A stretch of DNA of 64,000 nucleotides from Piscinibacter caeni (GTDB taxonomy: Bacteria > Pseudomonadota > Gammaproteobacteria > Burkholderiales > Burkholderiaceae_C). A program made the position numbers and the translations under genes. Below are positions 56,301-64,000 of this stretch, in pieces (the first letter of the stretch is position 1; each line of letters begins with the position of its first letter). The stretch covers positions 1 through 64,000 of the forward strand of contig KZ836114.1 of NCBI GenBank assembly GCA_003265685.1. Reading direction: 5' to 3'. The notes beneath the pieces were generated by a model that was not told the DNA's origin, did not search any database, and worked only from the letters and a program-made list of their open reading frames with translations.

Positions 56301-59230
56301 TGACCTTCGCGCCGGGCGAGACGACCAAGGTGATCCGCATCGAACTCGACGACGGCGGCGTCGACGAGCAGTTCCAGCAGTTCTACTTCAGCCTGACCGG
56401 CGCGACCAACGCCACCATCGCCAACGCCAATGCGCAGATCGGCATCGTCGACAGCGACACCGTCGTCGAGACCCCGGGCGTGTTCGTCAGCGACGCGGTG
56501 GTCGACGAGAAGACCGGCACCGCGACCTTCGTCGTGACCCTGGGTGCCACGGCAGGCGAATCGTCCAACTCGACGGTGACGGTGAACTACGCCACCGCCA
56601 CCACCGGCACCGCCACCGCGGGCAGCGACTTCGCCGCCACCAGCGGCACGCTGGTGTTCGCCACCGGCGAGACCGCCAAGACCATCACCGTCGACCTGAA
56701 CGACGACGGCATCGCCGAAGGGCTGGAGCGCCTGAACCTGAACCTGACCGGCGCCACCAACGCGACCATCGTCGACGGGCGCGGCGTGGCCGAGATCGGC
56801 GCCAGCGACACGGGCAACGTCGCCTCGCCGACGATCAGCGCGCGCAGCACGCTGGTCTCCGAAGGCGACGGCTACGTCGACGTGCTGATCTCGCTGAGTG
56901 CGCCGAGCGCCGGACTGGTGTCGGTGAGCTACAACAACAGCAACGGCACCGCGGCCAACGGTTCCGACTACCAGGCCCGCAGCGGGACGGTCAACTTCGC
57001 CGCCGGCGAGACCACCAAGTACCTGCGCTTCGAGATCAACGAGGACGTCGACACCGAGACGCTGCAGAGCTTCACGCTGAACCTGTTCAGCCCGACCGGC
57101 GCGACCGTCGCGACGCCCACCACCACGATCAGCATCGTCGACAACGACGCCACCGGCGTGCTGGTGCAGAGCCATGGCCGCAGCGACGACGTCTACACGC
57201 TCAGTGCCAACAACGACGTGATCGTCGAGAACTTCGGCGGCGGCACGGACCTGGTCCGGTCCGCGTTCACTCACACGCTCCAGGACAACGTCGAGAACCT
57301 CACCCTCACTGGCGGCGCGGCGATCAACGGTACAGGCAATACGCTGGACAACCTCATCATCGGCAACGGCGCGGCCAACCGGCTGAACGGCAGCACCGGC
57401 AACGACACGCTGAACGGCGGCGCCGGCGCCGACACGATGATCGGCGGTTCCGGCAACGACAGCTTCACGGTCGACAACGCGAGCGACGTGATCACCGAGG
57501 TGGCCGGCGGCGGAATCGACAGCGTGACCAGCAACCGCACCTACACCCTCGCACCCGACCTCGAGAACCTGACGCTGACCGGCACGGCGGCGCTTAACGG
57601 CACCGGCAACGCGTCCAACAACGTCATCACCGGCAACGCCGGGGCGAACCGGCTCGACGGCGCGGGCGGAAACGACACGCTGGACGGCGGCGTCGGCGCC
57701 GACACGTTGATCGGCGGCGCGGGCAACGACCGCTTCATCGTCGACAACGGCAGCGACGTGATCACCGAGGCGGCCGGCGCCGGCACCGACACCGTGCAGG
57801 CGAATCGGACCTACACGCTGAGTGCAAACCTCGAGAACCTGGTGCTGACCGGCACCGCCGCGATCAACGGCACCGGCAATGCCTCGAACAACGCGATCAC
57901 CGGCAATGACGGCGCCAACTCGCTGAACGGTGGCGACGGCAACGACACCCTCGACGGCGGCCTCGGCAGCGACACGCTGGTCGGCGGTGCCGGCAACGAC
58001 GTGTTCGTCGTCAACGACGCCGGCGACGTGGTCACGGAGGCGCTCAACGGCGGCACCGACACCGTTCAGTCCAGCCGCACCTATACGCTCGGCGCGACAC
58101 TCGAGAACCTGACGTTGACCGGCTCGACCGCCATCAACGGCACCGGCAACGCCGGCGACAACGCGCTGACCGGCAATTCGGGCAGAAACAGCCTGACCGG
58201 CGGCGCCGGCAACGACACGATCATCGGCGGCGTCGGTGCCGACACGATGGTGGGCGGCGCAGGCAACGACGTCTACGGCGTCGACAACGCCGGCGACGTG
58301 GTCACGGAGGCGCTCAACGGCGGCACCGACACCGTGCAGTCCAGCCGCACCTACACGCTGGGTGCCAACGTCGAGAACCTCACGCTTACCGGCGCCGGCG
58401 CCATCAACGGCACCGGCAACGGTCTGAACAACACGCTGACCGGCAATGCCGGCGCCAACGTGCTCAACGGCGGCACCGGCAACGACACCATGCGCGGCGG
58501 GGCGGGGAACGACACTTACGTCGTCAACGTGCTCGCCGATCAGATCGTCGAAGCCGTCAACGCCGGCACCGACACCGTGCAGACCGGACTGAGCTATACG
58601 CTGGGCGCCAACCTCGAGCGCCTGGTGCTCACCGGCAGCGCCGCGGTCAACGGCACCGGCAACACGCTGAACAACGTGCTGACCGGCAACACGGCCGCCA
58701 ACACGCTGAACGGCGGCACCGGCAACGACACCCTGAACGGCGGCGCCGGCAACGACACGCTGATCGGCGCCGCCGGAGCCGACTCGCTGACGGGCGGCGC
58801 CGGCAACGACGCGTTCCTGTTCAACAGCAAGGTCGGGGTCGACACCGTGGCCGATTTCGACACGGTGGCCGACCGCTTCGTGTTCAGCCAGGCGACGCTG
58901 CGGGTCGGCGACGGCGACCTGGTGGTCGACAACGGGCAGACCGTCTTCGGTTTCGGCGGACATGCCGCCTCGGCCGAGGTGGTGATCGTGCAGACCAACG
59001 TGTTCGGCACGATCGACGCCGGGGCGGCCGCCGCCGTGATCGGTTCCGCGAGCAGCAACTACACCAACGGTGCCACCCGGCTGTTTGCCGTGGACAATGG
59101 TACCCAGACGGGGATCTTCCTGTTCACCTCGTCCGGCGCCGACGCCCAGGTCACCGCCGGGGAGCTGACGCAGATCGCGCTGGTGAACGGGACGATCACG
59201 AACCTGTCGGACTACACCTTCGGAGCCTGA
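53348..59230 (+). CDS. Giant Calx-beta / RTX calcium-binding protein secreted by type I system
   Basis: The 1,960-residue protein has no N-terminal signal peptide. Residues 1 to about 1270 form eleven Calx-beta domains of about 115 residues, mostly alternating between two subtypes ([19 protein letters not shown] and [20 protein letters not shown]). Residues 1270 to about 1830 carry six blocks of calcium-binding nonapeptides ([11 protein letters not shown] type), each with a VENLTLTG-type strand motif. The last 130 residues ([20 protein letters not shown] to SDYTFGA) look like a type I C-terminal secretion signal. No cysteine was noticed. The product is probably an adhesin or surface-layer-like protein; no enzymatic domain is seen. 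Confidence 0.9.
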   Translation: MPSLSVDHVVVSEADGLVQIVFRLSEASASALSFNYNTQNDTALNGSDFTGVGSTALTFNAGETVKTVTIALVDNATVESFEKFFLILSNPSAGLTISNNAVTVGIVDDDNVAASPQLVVRDVTVDEKAGTATFVVMLGGPDGGASASEVTVDYATGAPASGPAATAGSDYVATNGTLTFAAGETVKTVTVDLVDDATAEGYERFALNLSGATGATILDGQALATIGANDATAVAQPRVSVSDMVVGEADGWVDVVVSLSAPGQNAVTVTYSTFNDTALNGSDYQGLSGTLVFAPGETTKTVRIEIDGGATDEQHEAFYFSLTGVTNGLIAQANSHIGIIDNAPTSGTPSLFVRDVTVDEKAGTASFVVMLGGADGQASNGVVTVNYATSSSGSNAATAGADFAATSGTLSFAAGESVKTVTVDINDDATAEGFERFFLDLSAPTGGATIVDGRGVAIIGANDGTAASQPRVSVSDMTVGESDGWVDVVISLSAPGQNPVTINYSTFNDTAANGSDYQGRSGTLIFAPGETTKVVRIEIDGSQSDEGYEQFYFSLTGATNATIAQANALIGIVDNEPASEQPTLIVRDVTVDEKAGTASFVVMLGGPTGQSSNGTVTVDYATSSSGSNAATAGADYAATSGTLVFAPGDSVKTVTVDISDDAAAEGFERFFLDLSNATGATILDGRGVATIGANDGTAAAQPRLSVSDVIVDEAAGYVDLVVSLSAPGQNTVTVNYQNFNDTAANGSDYHARSGTLTFAAGETTKVVRIEIEDDLAAEDFQQFYFSLSNATNATISHANALVGIVDNDSVVESPGVFVRDVTVDEKAGTASFVVMLGGPTGQSSNSTVTVGYTTAGNTATSGADFAATSGTLTFAAGETVKTVTVDLNDDTAAERSESFFLNLTGATNATIVDGRGVATIGANDATAVAQPRVTVSDMIVGEADGYVDVVVSLSAPGQNPVTVTYQNFNDTAANGSDYQARSGTLTFAPGETTKVIRIELDDGGVDEQFQQFYFSLTGATNATIANANAQIGIVDSDTVVETPGVFVSDAVVDEKTGTATFVVTLGATAGESSNSTVTVNYATATTGTATAGSDFAATSGTLVFATGETAKTITVDLNDDGIAEGLERLNLNLTGATNATIVDGRGVAEIGASDTGNVASPTISARSTLVSEGDGYVDVLISLSAPSAGLVSVSYNNSNGTAANGSDYQARSGTVNFAAGETTKYLRFEINEDVDTETLQSFTLNLFSPTGATVATPTTTISIVDNDATGVLVQSHGRSDDVYTLSANNDVIVENFGGGTDLVRSAFTHTLQDNVENLTLTGGAAINGTGNTLDNLIIGNGAANRLNGSTGNDTLNGGAGADTMIGGSGNDSFTVDNASDVITEVAGGGIDSVTSNRTYTLAPDLENLTLTGTAALNGTGNASNNVITGNAGANRLDGAGGNDTLDGGVGADTLIGGAGNDRFIVDNGSDVITEAAGAGTDTVQANRTYTLSANLENLVLTGTAAINGTGNASNNAITGNDGANSLNGGDGNDTLDGGLGSDTLVGGAGNDVFVVNDAGDVVTEALNGGTDTVQSSRTYTLGATLENLTLTGSTAINGTGNAGDNALTGNSGRNSLTGGAGNDTIIGGVGADTMVGGAGNDVYGVDNAGDVVTEALNGGTDTVQSSRTYTLGANVENLTLTGAGAINGTGNGLNNTLTGNAGANVLNGGTGNDTMRGGAGNDTYVVNVLADQIVEAVNAGTDTVQTGLSYTLGANLERLVLTGSAAVNGTGNTLNNVLTGNTAANTLNGGTGNDTLNGGAGNDTLIGAAGADSLTGGAGNDAFLFNSKVGVDTVADFDTVADRFVFSQATLRVGDGDLVVDNGQTVFGFGGHAASAEVVIVQTNVFGTIDAGAAAAVIGSASSNYTNGATRLFAVDNGTQTGIFLFTSSGADAQVTAGELTQIALVNGTITNLSDYTFGA
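53698..56830 (+). repeat. Tandem repeats of about 700 bp encoding paired Calx-beta domains
   Basis: The conserved sequence GTGCGCGACGTGAC, or a close variant, starts each unit near 53704, 54405, 55105 and 55799, with a diverged unit at 56480. Spacings are about 701, 700, 694 and 687 bp. Each unit encodes one domain of each subtype. The high DNA similarity points to expansion by duplication or gene conversion. Confidence 0.85.
57269..58800 (+). repeat. 270 bp tandem RTX repeats
   Basis: Blocks encoding YTLxxxLENLxLTG start at 57269, 57539, 57809, 58079, 58349 and 58592. The first four intervals are exactly 270 bp and the last is 243 bp, one 27 bp (nine-residue) RTX unit shorter. Each block has glycine-Asp nonapeptides that fold into a calcium-bound parallel beta roll. 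Confidence 0.9.
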
Positions 59231-59239
59231 GCCTCGACC

Positions 59240-60964
59240 ATGCTGGCCTTCCTGCGGGCGCACGCCCGCTTTTTCCTCGCGGCGGGGTTGTTCAGCCTGG
59301 TCATCAACCTGGCGCTGCTCGCCCCGTCGCTCTACATGCTGCAGGTTTTCGACCGCGTGCTGTCCACGCGCAGCGTCGAGACGCTGGTGATGCTGTCGCT
59401 GATCACCGGCGGCGCCCTGCTGCTGATGTTCGCGCTCGACCTGGCACGCGCCCGGCTGCTGGTGCTGCTGGGCGCGCTGTTCGAGCGCGGCGTCGGCCGG
59501 CGCACGCTGGAGCTGGTGCTCGACTCGGTGGCCACGCCCGGCTCGCAGGTGCACCAGCACGCGCTGCGCGACGTCGGCGCGCTGCGCGCCTTCCTCTCCG
59601 GGCCAGGCATCGTGGCGCTGTTCGACGCGCCCTGGATGCCGATCTACCTGGTCGTGATTGCCCTGTTCAGCCCGGTGCTGGGCGTGCTGGCGCTGGCCAG
59701 CGCAATCATCCTGGTCGTCCTGACCTGGATCAATGAGCGCACCACGCGCAACTCGCTCGAGCAGGCCCAGCAGCAGATGCGCGACGCCGGCCAGTTCGTC
59801 GACGCGGTGATGCGCAACACCGAGGTGGTGCATGCGCTGGGCATGGCACCGGCGGTGGCGCGGCGCTGGGAAGGCCTCTCCGGTGCGCTGCAGACGCGCC
59901 AGCTCGGCATCCAGCGCATCGCCGGGCTGGTGGGCTCGGGCACGCGCTTCTTCCGCCAGTCGGTGCAGGTGGTGATGATGGCCGCCGCCGCCTGGCTGGT
60001 GATCGAGCAGCTCGCCACGCCGGGCGTGATGATCGCCGTCACGATCATCCTCGGGCGCGCGCTGGCGCCGGTCGAGCAGCTCGTCGGGCAGTGGAAGGCG
60101 CTGGTCGAGGCGCGCCTGGCCTGGCGCCGGCTCGACGGCCTGCTCGGCCGCGACGCCGCGCAGCGCTTCGCCGCCCTGCCCGAGCCCAGCGGCGCAATCA
60201 CCGTCGAGGGCCTGACCTACGTGCCGCCGGGGGCGCAGAAGCCGATCGTCCAGCGCGTCAGCGTCGAGATCGCCGCCGGCGAGGTGCTGGCGCTGATCGG
60301 GCCGAGCGGCTCGGGCAAGTCCACCCTGGCGCGGCTGCTGCTCGGGGTGCTGCCGCCGAGCGCCGGCGCGGTGCGGCTGGACGGCGCGGCGCTCTCGCAA
60401 TGGGACCCCGACCGCCTCGGCCGGCACCTCGGCTACCTGCCGCAGGACGTCGCCCTGTTCAACGGCACGGTGGCCGACAACATCGCCCGCCTGGGCGAGG
60501 TGCACGACGAAGAGGTGGTGCTGGCGGCCCAGCGCGCCCAGGTGCACGACCTGATCGTGCGCCTGCCCAAGGGCTACGACACGCCGGTCGGCGAAGGCGG
60601 GCGTTTCCTCTCCGGCGGGCAGCGCCAGCGGGTCGGGCTGGCACGTGCGTTCTACGGCAACCCGCGCATCGTGGTGCTCGACGAGCCGAACGCGCACCTC
60701 GACACGGAGGGCGAGCAGGCGCTGGCCCGGGCCATCGCCGAGGCACGCGCGCGCGGCACGACCGTCGTGCTGATCACGCAGCGCACCCAGATCCTCTCGG
60801 TGGCCGACCGCATCATGGTGATGCGCGACGGCATGGTCGAGCGCATCGGGGTGCGCCAGGACAAGGCCGCCGAGGCCGCCGCTGCCGGCGCCCCCGCCGG
60901 CGACCACCCGCCCGGCGCCAAGCCGCCGGTGCTGCAGGCCGCGCGCGCCCAGGGGACCGCATGA
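59240..60964 (+). CDS. Type I secretion ABC transporter/permease (PrtD-type)
   Basis: The 574-residue inner membrane exporter has six helices in residues 1-300 (FLAAGLFSLVINLALLAPSL first), no N-terminal peptidase-like domain, and an ATPase domain with LIGPSGSGKSTLARLL, RFLSGGQRQRVGLARAF, IVVLDEPNAHLDTEGEQ and LITQRTQ in the switch region (Gln instead of His is common in PrtD). It starts 9 bp after the RTX gene and is coupled to the adaptor gene by ATGA. Its substrate is almost certainly the upstream RTX protein. Confidence 0.94.
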   Translation: MLAFLRAHARFFLAAGLFSLVINLALLAPSLYMLQVFDRVLSTRSVETLVMLSLITGGALLLMFALDLARARLLVLLGALFERGVGRRTLELVLDSVATPGSQVHQHALRDVGALRAFLSGPGIVALFDAPWMPIYLVVIALFSPVLGVLALASAIILVVLTWINERTTRNSLEQAQQQMRDAGQFVDAVMRNTEVVHALGMAPAVARRWEGLSGALQTRQLGIQRIAGLVGSGTRFFRQSVQVVMMAAAAWLVIEQLATPGVMIAVTIILGRALAPVEQLVGQWKALVEARLAWRRLDGLLGRDAAQRFAALPEPSGAITVEGLTYVPPGAQKPIVQRVSVEIAAGEVLALIGPSGSGKSTLARLLLGVLPPSAGAVRLDGAALSQWDPDRLGRHLGYLPQDVALFNGTVADNIARLGEVHDEEVVLAAQRAQVHDLIVRLPKGYDTPVGEGGRFLSGGQRQRVGLARAFYGNPRIVVLDEPNAHLDTEGEQALARAIAEARARGTTVVLITQRTQILSVADRIMVMRDGMVERIGVRQDKAAEAAAAGAPAGDHPPGAKPPVLQAARAQGTA

Positions 60965-62319
60965 GCACCACCCTCACCAACACCCTTCACGTGCCGGCCG
61001 CGACGGCCGCGCCGGCCGACCTGTCCGCGCAGTGGACCGCCGCGGCGCGCTGGGCCGGCTGGGCCGGTGCCGCCTCGATCGTGGCGGCGGTCGTCGCGAT
61101 GCTGGCCTGGGCGGTCTGGGCGCCGCTGGGCGGCGCGATCGTCGCGATGGGCCTGGTGAAGGTCGACACCAACCGCAAGACCGTGCAGCACCGCGACGGC
61201 GGCATCGTGCGCGAGATCCTGGTGCGCGAGGGCGACCGCGTGAAGGCCGGCCAGACCCTGGTGGTGCTGGACGACGCACGCATCGATTCCGCGCTCGACC
61301 AGACCAGCAGCCAGCTCGACGCCTACCGCATCCGCCAGTCGCGCCTGGACGCCGAGCGCACGATGGCGCCGGCCTGGAAGCTGCCCGACGCGTACCGCAA
61401 GCGCGGTGCCGAAACGCGCCTGGCCGAGATCGTCGCGCGCGAGCAGGCGCTGTTCACCACGCGCCGCGCCGCGCTCGAGTCGCAGTTGCGTCAGCTGCGC
61501 GACCAGATCGAGGAGGTCAAGCGCGAGATCGCCGCGCGCGAGCTCGAAGGCGCTTCGGTGCGCGCGGCGCTGGCCCAGATGCAGGAGGAGGTGCGTGTCA
61601 ACGAGGCGCTGGCCGAGCAGCAGTTCGTCAACAAGACGCGCGTGATGGCCCTGCAGCGGGCTGCCTCCGAGTACCAGATGAAGCAGGGCGAGAACGCGGC
61701 CGAGCTGTCGCGCGCCAAGCGCAGCGCCACCGACCTCGAGCTGCGCATCAGCTCGCTGCGCGACGCCTACGTACAGGAGGCCACCACCGAGCTGCGCGAC
61801 GTGAACGGCAAGCTGATCGACCTGGAGGAGCAGCTGCGCAGCGCGCGCGACGCCTCCTCGCGTAAGCTGATCACCGCGCCGGTGGCCGGCCGCGTGGTCG
61901 ACCTGAAGCTGACCACCGCCGGCGGCACGCTCGGCCCGCGCGACCCGGTGCTCGACATCGTGCCCGACGACAGCCCGCTGATCGTCGACGCGCGGGTCGG
62001 CGTCGACGCGATCGCCGAGCTGCGCGTCGGCCTGTCCACCGACGTGCGGCTGACCACCTACCGCCAGCGCAACACGCCGCTGATCGAGGGCAAGGTGGTC
62101 TACGTGTCGGCCGACTCGCTGGCCGACCGCCAGACCGGGGCGCCCTACTACGTGGTGCATGTCGAGCTCGACCGCCGCTCGCTCGAGCATGCCGGCAACC
62201 CGGCGGTGCTGCCCGGCATGGGCGCCGAGGTGTTCGTGCGCACGCGCGAGCGCAGCGCGATCGACTACCTGGTCGAGCCGCTGACCAACGCGATGCGGCG
62301 CTCGATGCGCGAGTACTAG
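60961..62319 (+). CDS. HlyD-family membrane fusion protein of the type I system
   Basis: The 452-residue adaptor has one N-terminal membrane helix (GAASIVAAVVAMLAWAVWAP), a lipoyl-like half (VQHRDGGIVREILVREGDRV), a long periplasmic coiled coil at about 140-300 and a C-terminal beta-barrel closing with GMGAEVFVRTRERSAIDYLV. It would link the ABC exporter to an outer-membrane TolC-type channel, which is not encoded here. It converges on the monooxygenase gene with 9 bp between stops. Confidence 0.94.
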   Translation: MSTTLTNTLHVPAATAAPADLSAQWTAAARWAGWAGAASIVAAVVAMLAWAVWAPLGGAIVAMGLVKVDTNRKTVQHRDGGIVREILVREGDRVKAGQTLVVLDDARIDSALDQTSSQLDAYRIRQSRLDAERTMAPAWKLPDAYRKRGAETRLAEIVAREQALFTTRRAALESQLRQLRDQIEEVKREIAARELEGASVRAALAQMQEEVRVNEALAEQQFVNKTRVMALQRAASEYQMKQGENAAELSRAKRSATDLELRISSLRDAYVQEATTELRDVNGKLIDLEEQLRSARDASSRKLITAPVAGRVVDLKLTTAGGTLGPRDPVLDIVPDDSPLIVDARVGVDAIAELRVGLSTDVRLTTYRQRNTPLIEGKVVYVSADSLADRQTGAPYYVVHVELDRRSLEHAGNPAVLPGMGAEVFVRTRERSAIDYLVEPLTNAMRRSMREY

Positions 62320-62328
62320 CACCAGCGC

Positions 62329-63483
62329 TCAGCGATACACCAGCCCCGACAGCCGCCAGGCCAGCGTGCGGCGTACCGCGGGCAGCCGCGCGAGCAGGCG
62401 CAGCAGCCCGTTGCGCAGCGGCCGCAGCGCCCGCGGCACGGTGGCCAGGCGGGTGAGCCGGTCGGCCAGCGCCACCACCTCCTGCGCCGCCGGGCGGCGC
62501 TGCACGCCGTAGGCCTCCAGCGCGCCGCGGTCGCCCGCCAGCGCGCGCTGCAGCGCCTCGGCCAGCGCCATCGCGTCCAGGATGCCGGCGTTCATGCCCT
62601 GCCCGCCGGCCGGGCTGTGCACATGGGCCGCGTCGCCGGCCAGCAGCACGCGCCCGGCGCGGTAGGCGTCGGCCACGCGGTGGTGCACCCGAAAGCGCGA
62701 GCCCCACAGCACCTCGGTGATGCGCGCGCGCCGCGCCTGCGGTCCGCGTGCATCGAGCAGCGCCTGCACGAAGCCGGCGTCGGGCCGCTCCGGCGCCTCG
62801 TCGACGGTGGCGACGATGCGGTGCACGCCGCCGGGCAGCGGCGCGGCCACCACCATGCCGGCGGGCGAGAAGTACAGGATCACCTCGTCGTGCGGCAGCT
62901 CGCCCTCGGCCCGCACGTCGGCCAGCACGAAGGATTCGTCGTAGCTGCCGCCGGAGAAGCCGATGCGGGCGCGCTCGCGCACCGTGCTGTGCATGCCGTC
63001 GGCGCCGACCACGTAGCGCACGCGCAGCACCCGGCCATCGGACAGGCGTGCGCTCACGCCGCGTTCGTCCTGCGCCAGGTCGAGCAGCTCGCAGGGGCGC
63101 TGCACGCGGCCGCCGAGCTCCGCCAGGCGGTCCAGCAGCACCTGCTCGGTGACGGCCTGCGAGACCATCAGCGTGAACGGGTAGCGCGTGGGCAGGCGCT
63201 CGAAGCCGATCGGCACCAGCACGCGATCGCGGTCACGGATGGTGAAGCGCTGCGCCTGCAGGCCGCGTGCCACCAGGCGCGCCGACACCTGCAGCGGCTC
63301 CAGCACCTCCAGTGTGCGGGCGTGCACGACGGCCGCGCGCGAAGTGTTCTCGCCGGCCGCCTGGCGGTCGATCACGAGCACGGGGATGCCGCGCAGCGTG
63401 AGTGCCGCGGCCAGGGTCAGGCCGGCGGGGCCGGCGCCGACGATCAGCACGTCGGCATCGAAGAGGGCTTGGTTCTCAGGCAT
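62329..63483 (-). CDS. FAD-dependent aromatic-type monooxygenase (PheA/TfdB, UbiH-like)
   Basis: The 384-residue flavoprotein has the dinucleotide site DVLIVGAGPAGLTLAAALTL, the DG motif VVGADGMHSTVRERARIG and the FAD-phosphate motif RVLLAGDAAHVHSPAGGQGM. It lacks the C-terminal thioredoxin-like domain of phenol hydroxylases (about 550-600 residues). It may hydroxylate an aromatic or a polyketide/antibiotic. It overlaps the RND pump gene by 8 bp, so the pair may act in inactivation and efflux of a toxic compound (inference). Confidence 0.88.
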   Translation of the reverse strand: MPENQALFDADVLIVGAGPAGLTLAAALTLRGIPVLVIDRQAAGENTSRAAVVHARTLEVLEPLQVSARLVARGLQAQRFTIRDRDRVLVPIGFERLPTRYPFTLMVSQAVTEQVLLDRLAELGGRVQRPCELLDLAQDERGVSARLSDGRVLRVRYVVGADGMHSTVRERARIGFSGGSYDESFVLADVRAEGELPHDEVILYFSPAGMVVAAPLPGGVHRIVATVDEAPERPDAGFVQALLDARGPQARRARITEVLWGSRFRVHHRVADAYRAGRVLLAGDAAHVHSPAGGQGMNAGILDAMALAEALQRALAGDRGALEAYGVQRRPAAQEVVALADRLTRLATVPRALRPLRNGLLRLLARLPAVRRTLAWRLSGLVYR

Positions 63484-64000
63484 GGGGTTCTCCGGCGGAT
63501 GACAGGGCGGGCACGGCGGCCCGCGTGAAGCGCCGGGCCAGCCGGCGCCTGAGGTCGTCGACGAGCGTGAACACGACCGGCACGTACAGCAGCGAGAGCA
63601 GCGTCGAGGTCAGCAGCCCGCCGATCACGGCGATGGCCATCGGCGCGCGGAAGTCGGCGTCGGCGCCGATCTTCAGCGCGATCGGCAGCATGCCGGCGCC
63701 CATCGCCACGGTGGTCATCAGGATCGGCCGGGCGCGCTTGCTGCATGCGTCCAGCAGGGCCGCGCTGCGGCTCGCCCCGCCCTGCTGCGCGACCAGCGCG
63801 TACTCGACCAGCAGGATCGAGTTCTTGGTCACGATGCCCATCAGCATCAGGATGCCGATGGTGGCGGGCAGCGACATCGCCTCGCCGGCGGCCAGCAGCA
63901 GGCCGAGTGCCCCGCCGATCGACAGCGGCAGCGCGGCCATGATGGTCAGCGGCTGCGCGAAGTCGTGGAACAGCAGCACGAGCACGCAGTACACCAGCAG
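63476..64000 (-). CDS. C-terminal end of an RND-family multidrug efflux permease, cut by window edge
   Basis: The 174 visible residues are the last four to five membrane helices of an AcrB/HAE1-type pump: FAQPLTIMAALPLSIGGALG, ATIGILMLMGIVTKNSILLV (a highly conserved helix), RARPILMTTVAMGAGMLPIA and LLTSTLLSLLYVPVVFTLVD. The frame is open through the right edge, so the real start is beyond the window. Such pumps need a periplasmic adaptor and an outer-membrane channel, not seen here. Confidence 0.9.
   Translation of the reverse strand: MLVYCVLVLLFHDFAQPLTIMAALPLSIGGALGLLLAAGEAMSLPATIGILMLMGIVTKNSILLVEYALVAQQGGASRSAALLDACSKRARPILMTTVAMGAGMLPIALKIGADADFRAPMAIAVIGGLLTSTLLSLLYVPVVFTLVDDLRRRLARRFTRAAVPALSSAGEPHA

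Noticed and set aside
52667-60907. A minus-strand open frame of 2,746 codons antisense to the RTX and exporter genes
   Set aside because: It is rich in Val/Gly/Arg/His/Asp and runs against two well supported genes. Long antisense frames are common in GC-rich coding DNA, and repeats in the RTX gene copy the effect.

Overview
The window is GC-rich, densely coded DNA from a betaproteobacterium, most likely order Burkholderiales near Rubrivivax, Leptothrix, Ideonella or Methylibium. The basis is codon use, housekeeping neighbours (murB, yajQ, rsuA, ribF, ileS, lspA) and two GC-rich palindromic intergenic elements of a type common in that order. No tRNA, rRNA, CRISPR array or insertion sequence was recognised. 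Species cannot be named from the sequence alone.

Layout. 1-4.4 kb: a cut-off gene, ppnP, murB, yajQ, an aspartic protease, and a TIR-domain protein translationally coupled to a PncC/CinA-type NMN deamidase-like protein. 4.4-13.7 kb: an MFS transporter diverging from a tight run of two acyl-CoA dehydrogenases, a P1 peptidase, rsuA, ribF and ileS. 13.7-25.2 kb: a signalling block lies between ileS and lspA, genes that are usually neighbours. It holds a hybrid histidine kinase, an ECF sigma factor, a GNAT enzyme, a Ser/Thr kinase with a long C-terminal region, a hot-dog thioesterase, a decayed copy of the hybrid kinase receiver end, a secreted TPR protein, a nuclease/phosphatase-fold protein and a FeeM-like acyltransferase. 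25.3-29.5 kb: lspA, a DUF4399 protein, a UbiB/AarF kinase, a DUF2189 membrane protein and a small EF-hand protein.

29.7-42.2 kb: a xylose regulon (LacI regulator, xylB, xylA, xylF, xylH, xylG) that runs by 4-13 base overlaps into a secreted FG-GAP/ASPIC protein and a vanadium-haloperoxidase-like protein, then a TIM-barrel isomerase and a Gfo/Idh/MocA oxidoreductase, closed by an intrinsic terminator. 42.2-50.6 kb: a second LacI regulator and a sugar or polyol ABC system (binding protein, two permeases, a 59-residue membrane protein, two different ATPases) ending in dhaL-dhaK; import and phosphorylation of a ketose or a polyol-derived ketose is the likely role. 50.6-53.1 kb: three minus-strand genes (coiled-coil membrane protein, CBS protein, quinone oxidoreductase). 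53.3-62.3 kb: a type I secretion operon with a 1,960-residue Calx-beta/RTX protein, its ABC exporter and HlyD-type adaptor, but no outer-membrane channel. 62.3-64 kb: a minus-strand FAD monooxygenase downstream of a cut-off RND efflux pump gene.

The items most worth following up are the TIR/deoxyribosyltransferase-like plus NMN-deamidase pair, the sigma factor and kinase block with the duplicated receiver fragment, the haloperoxidase pair embedded in the xylose operon, the small membrane protein in the polyol ABC operon, and the strictly periodic RTX adhesin.
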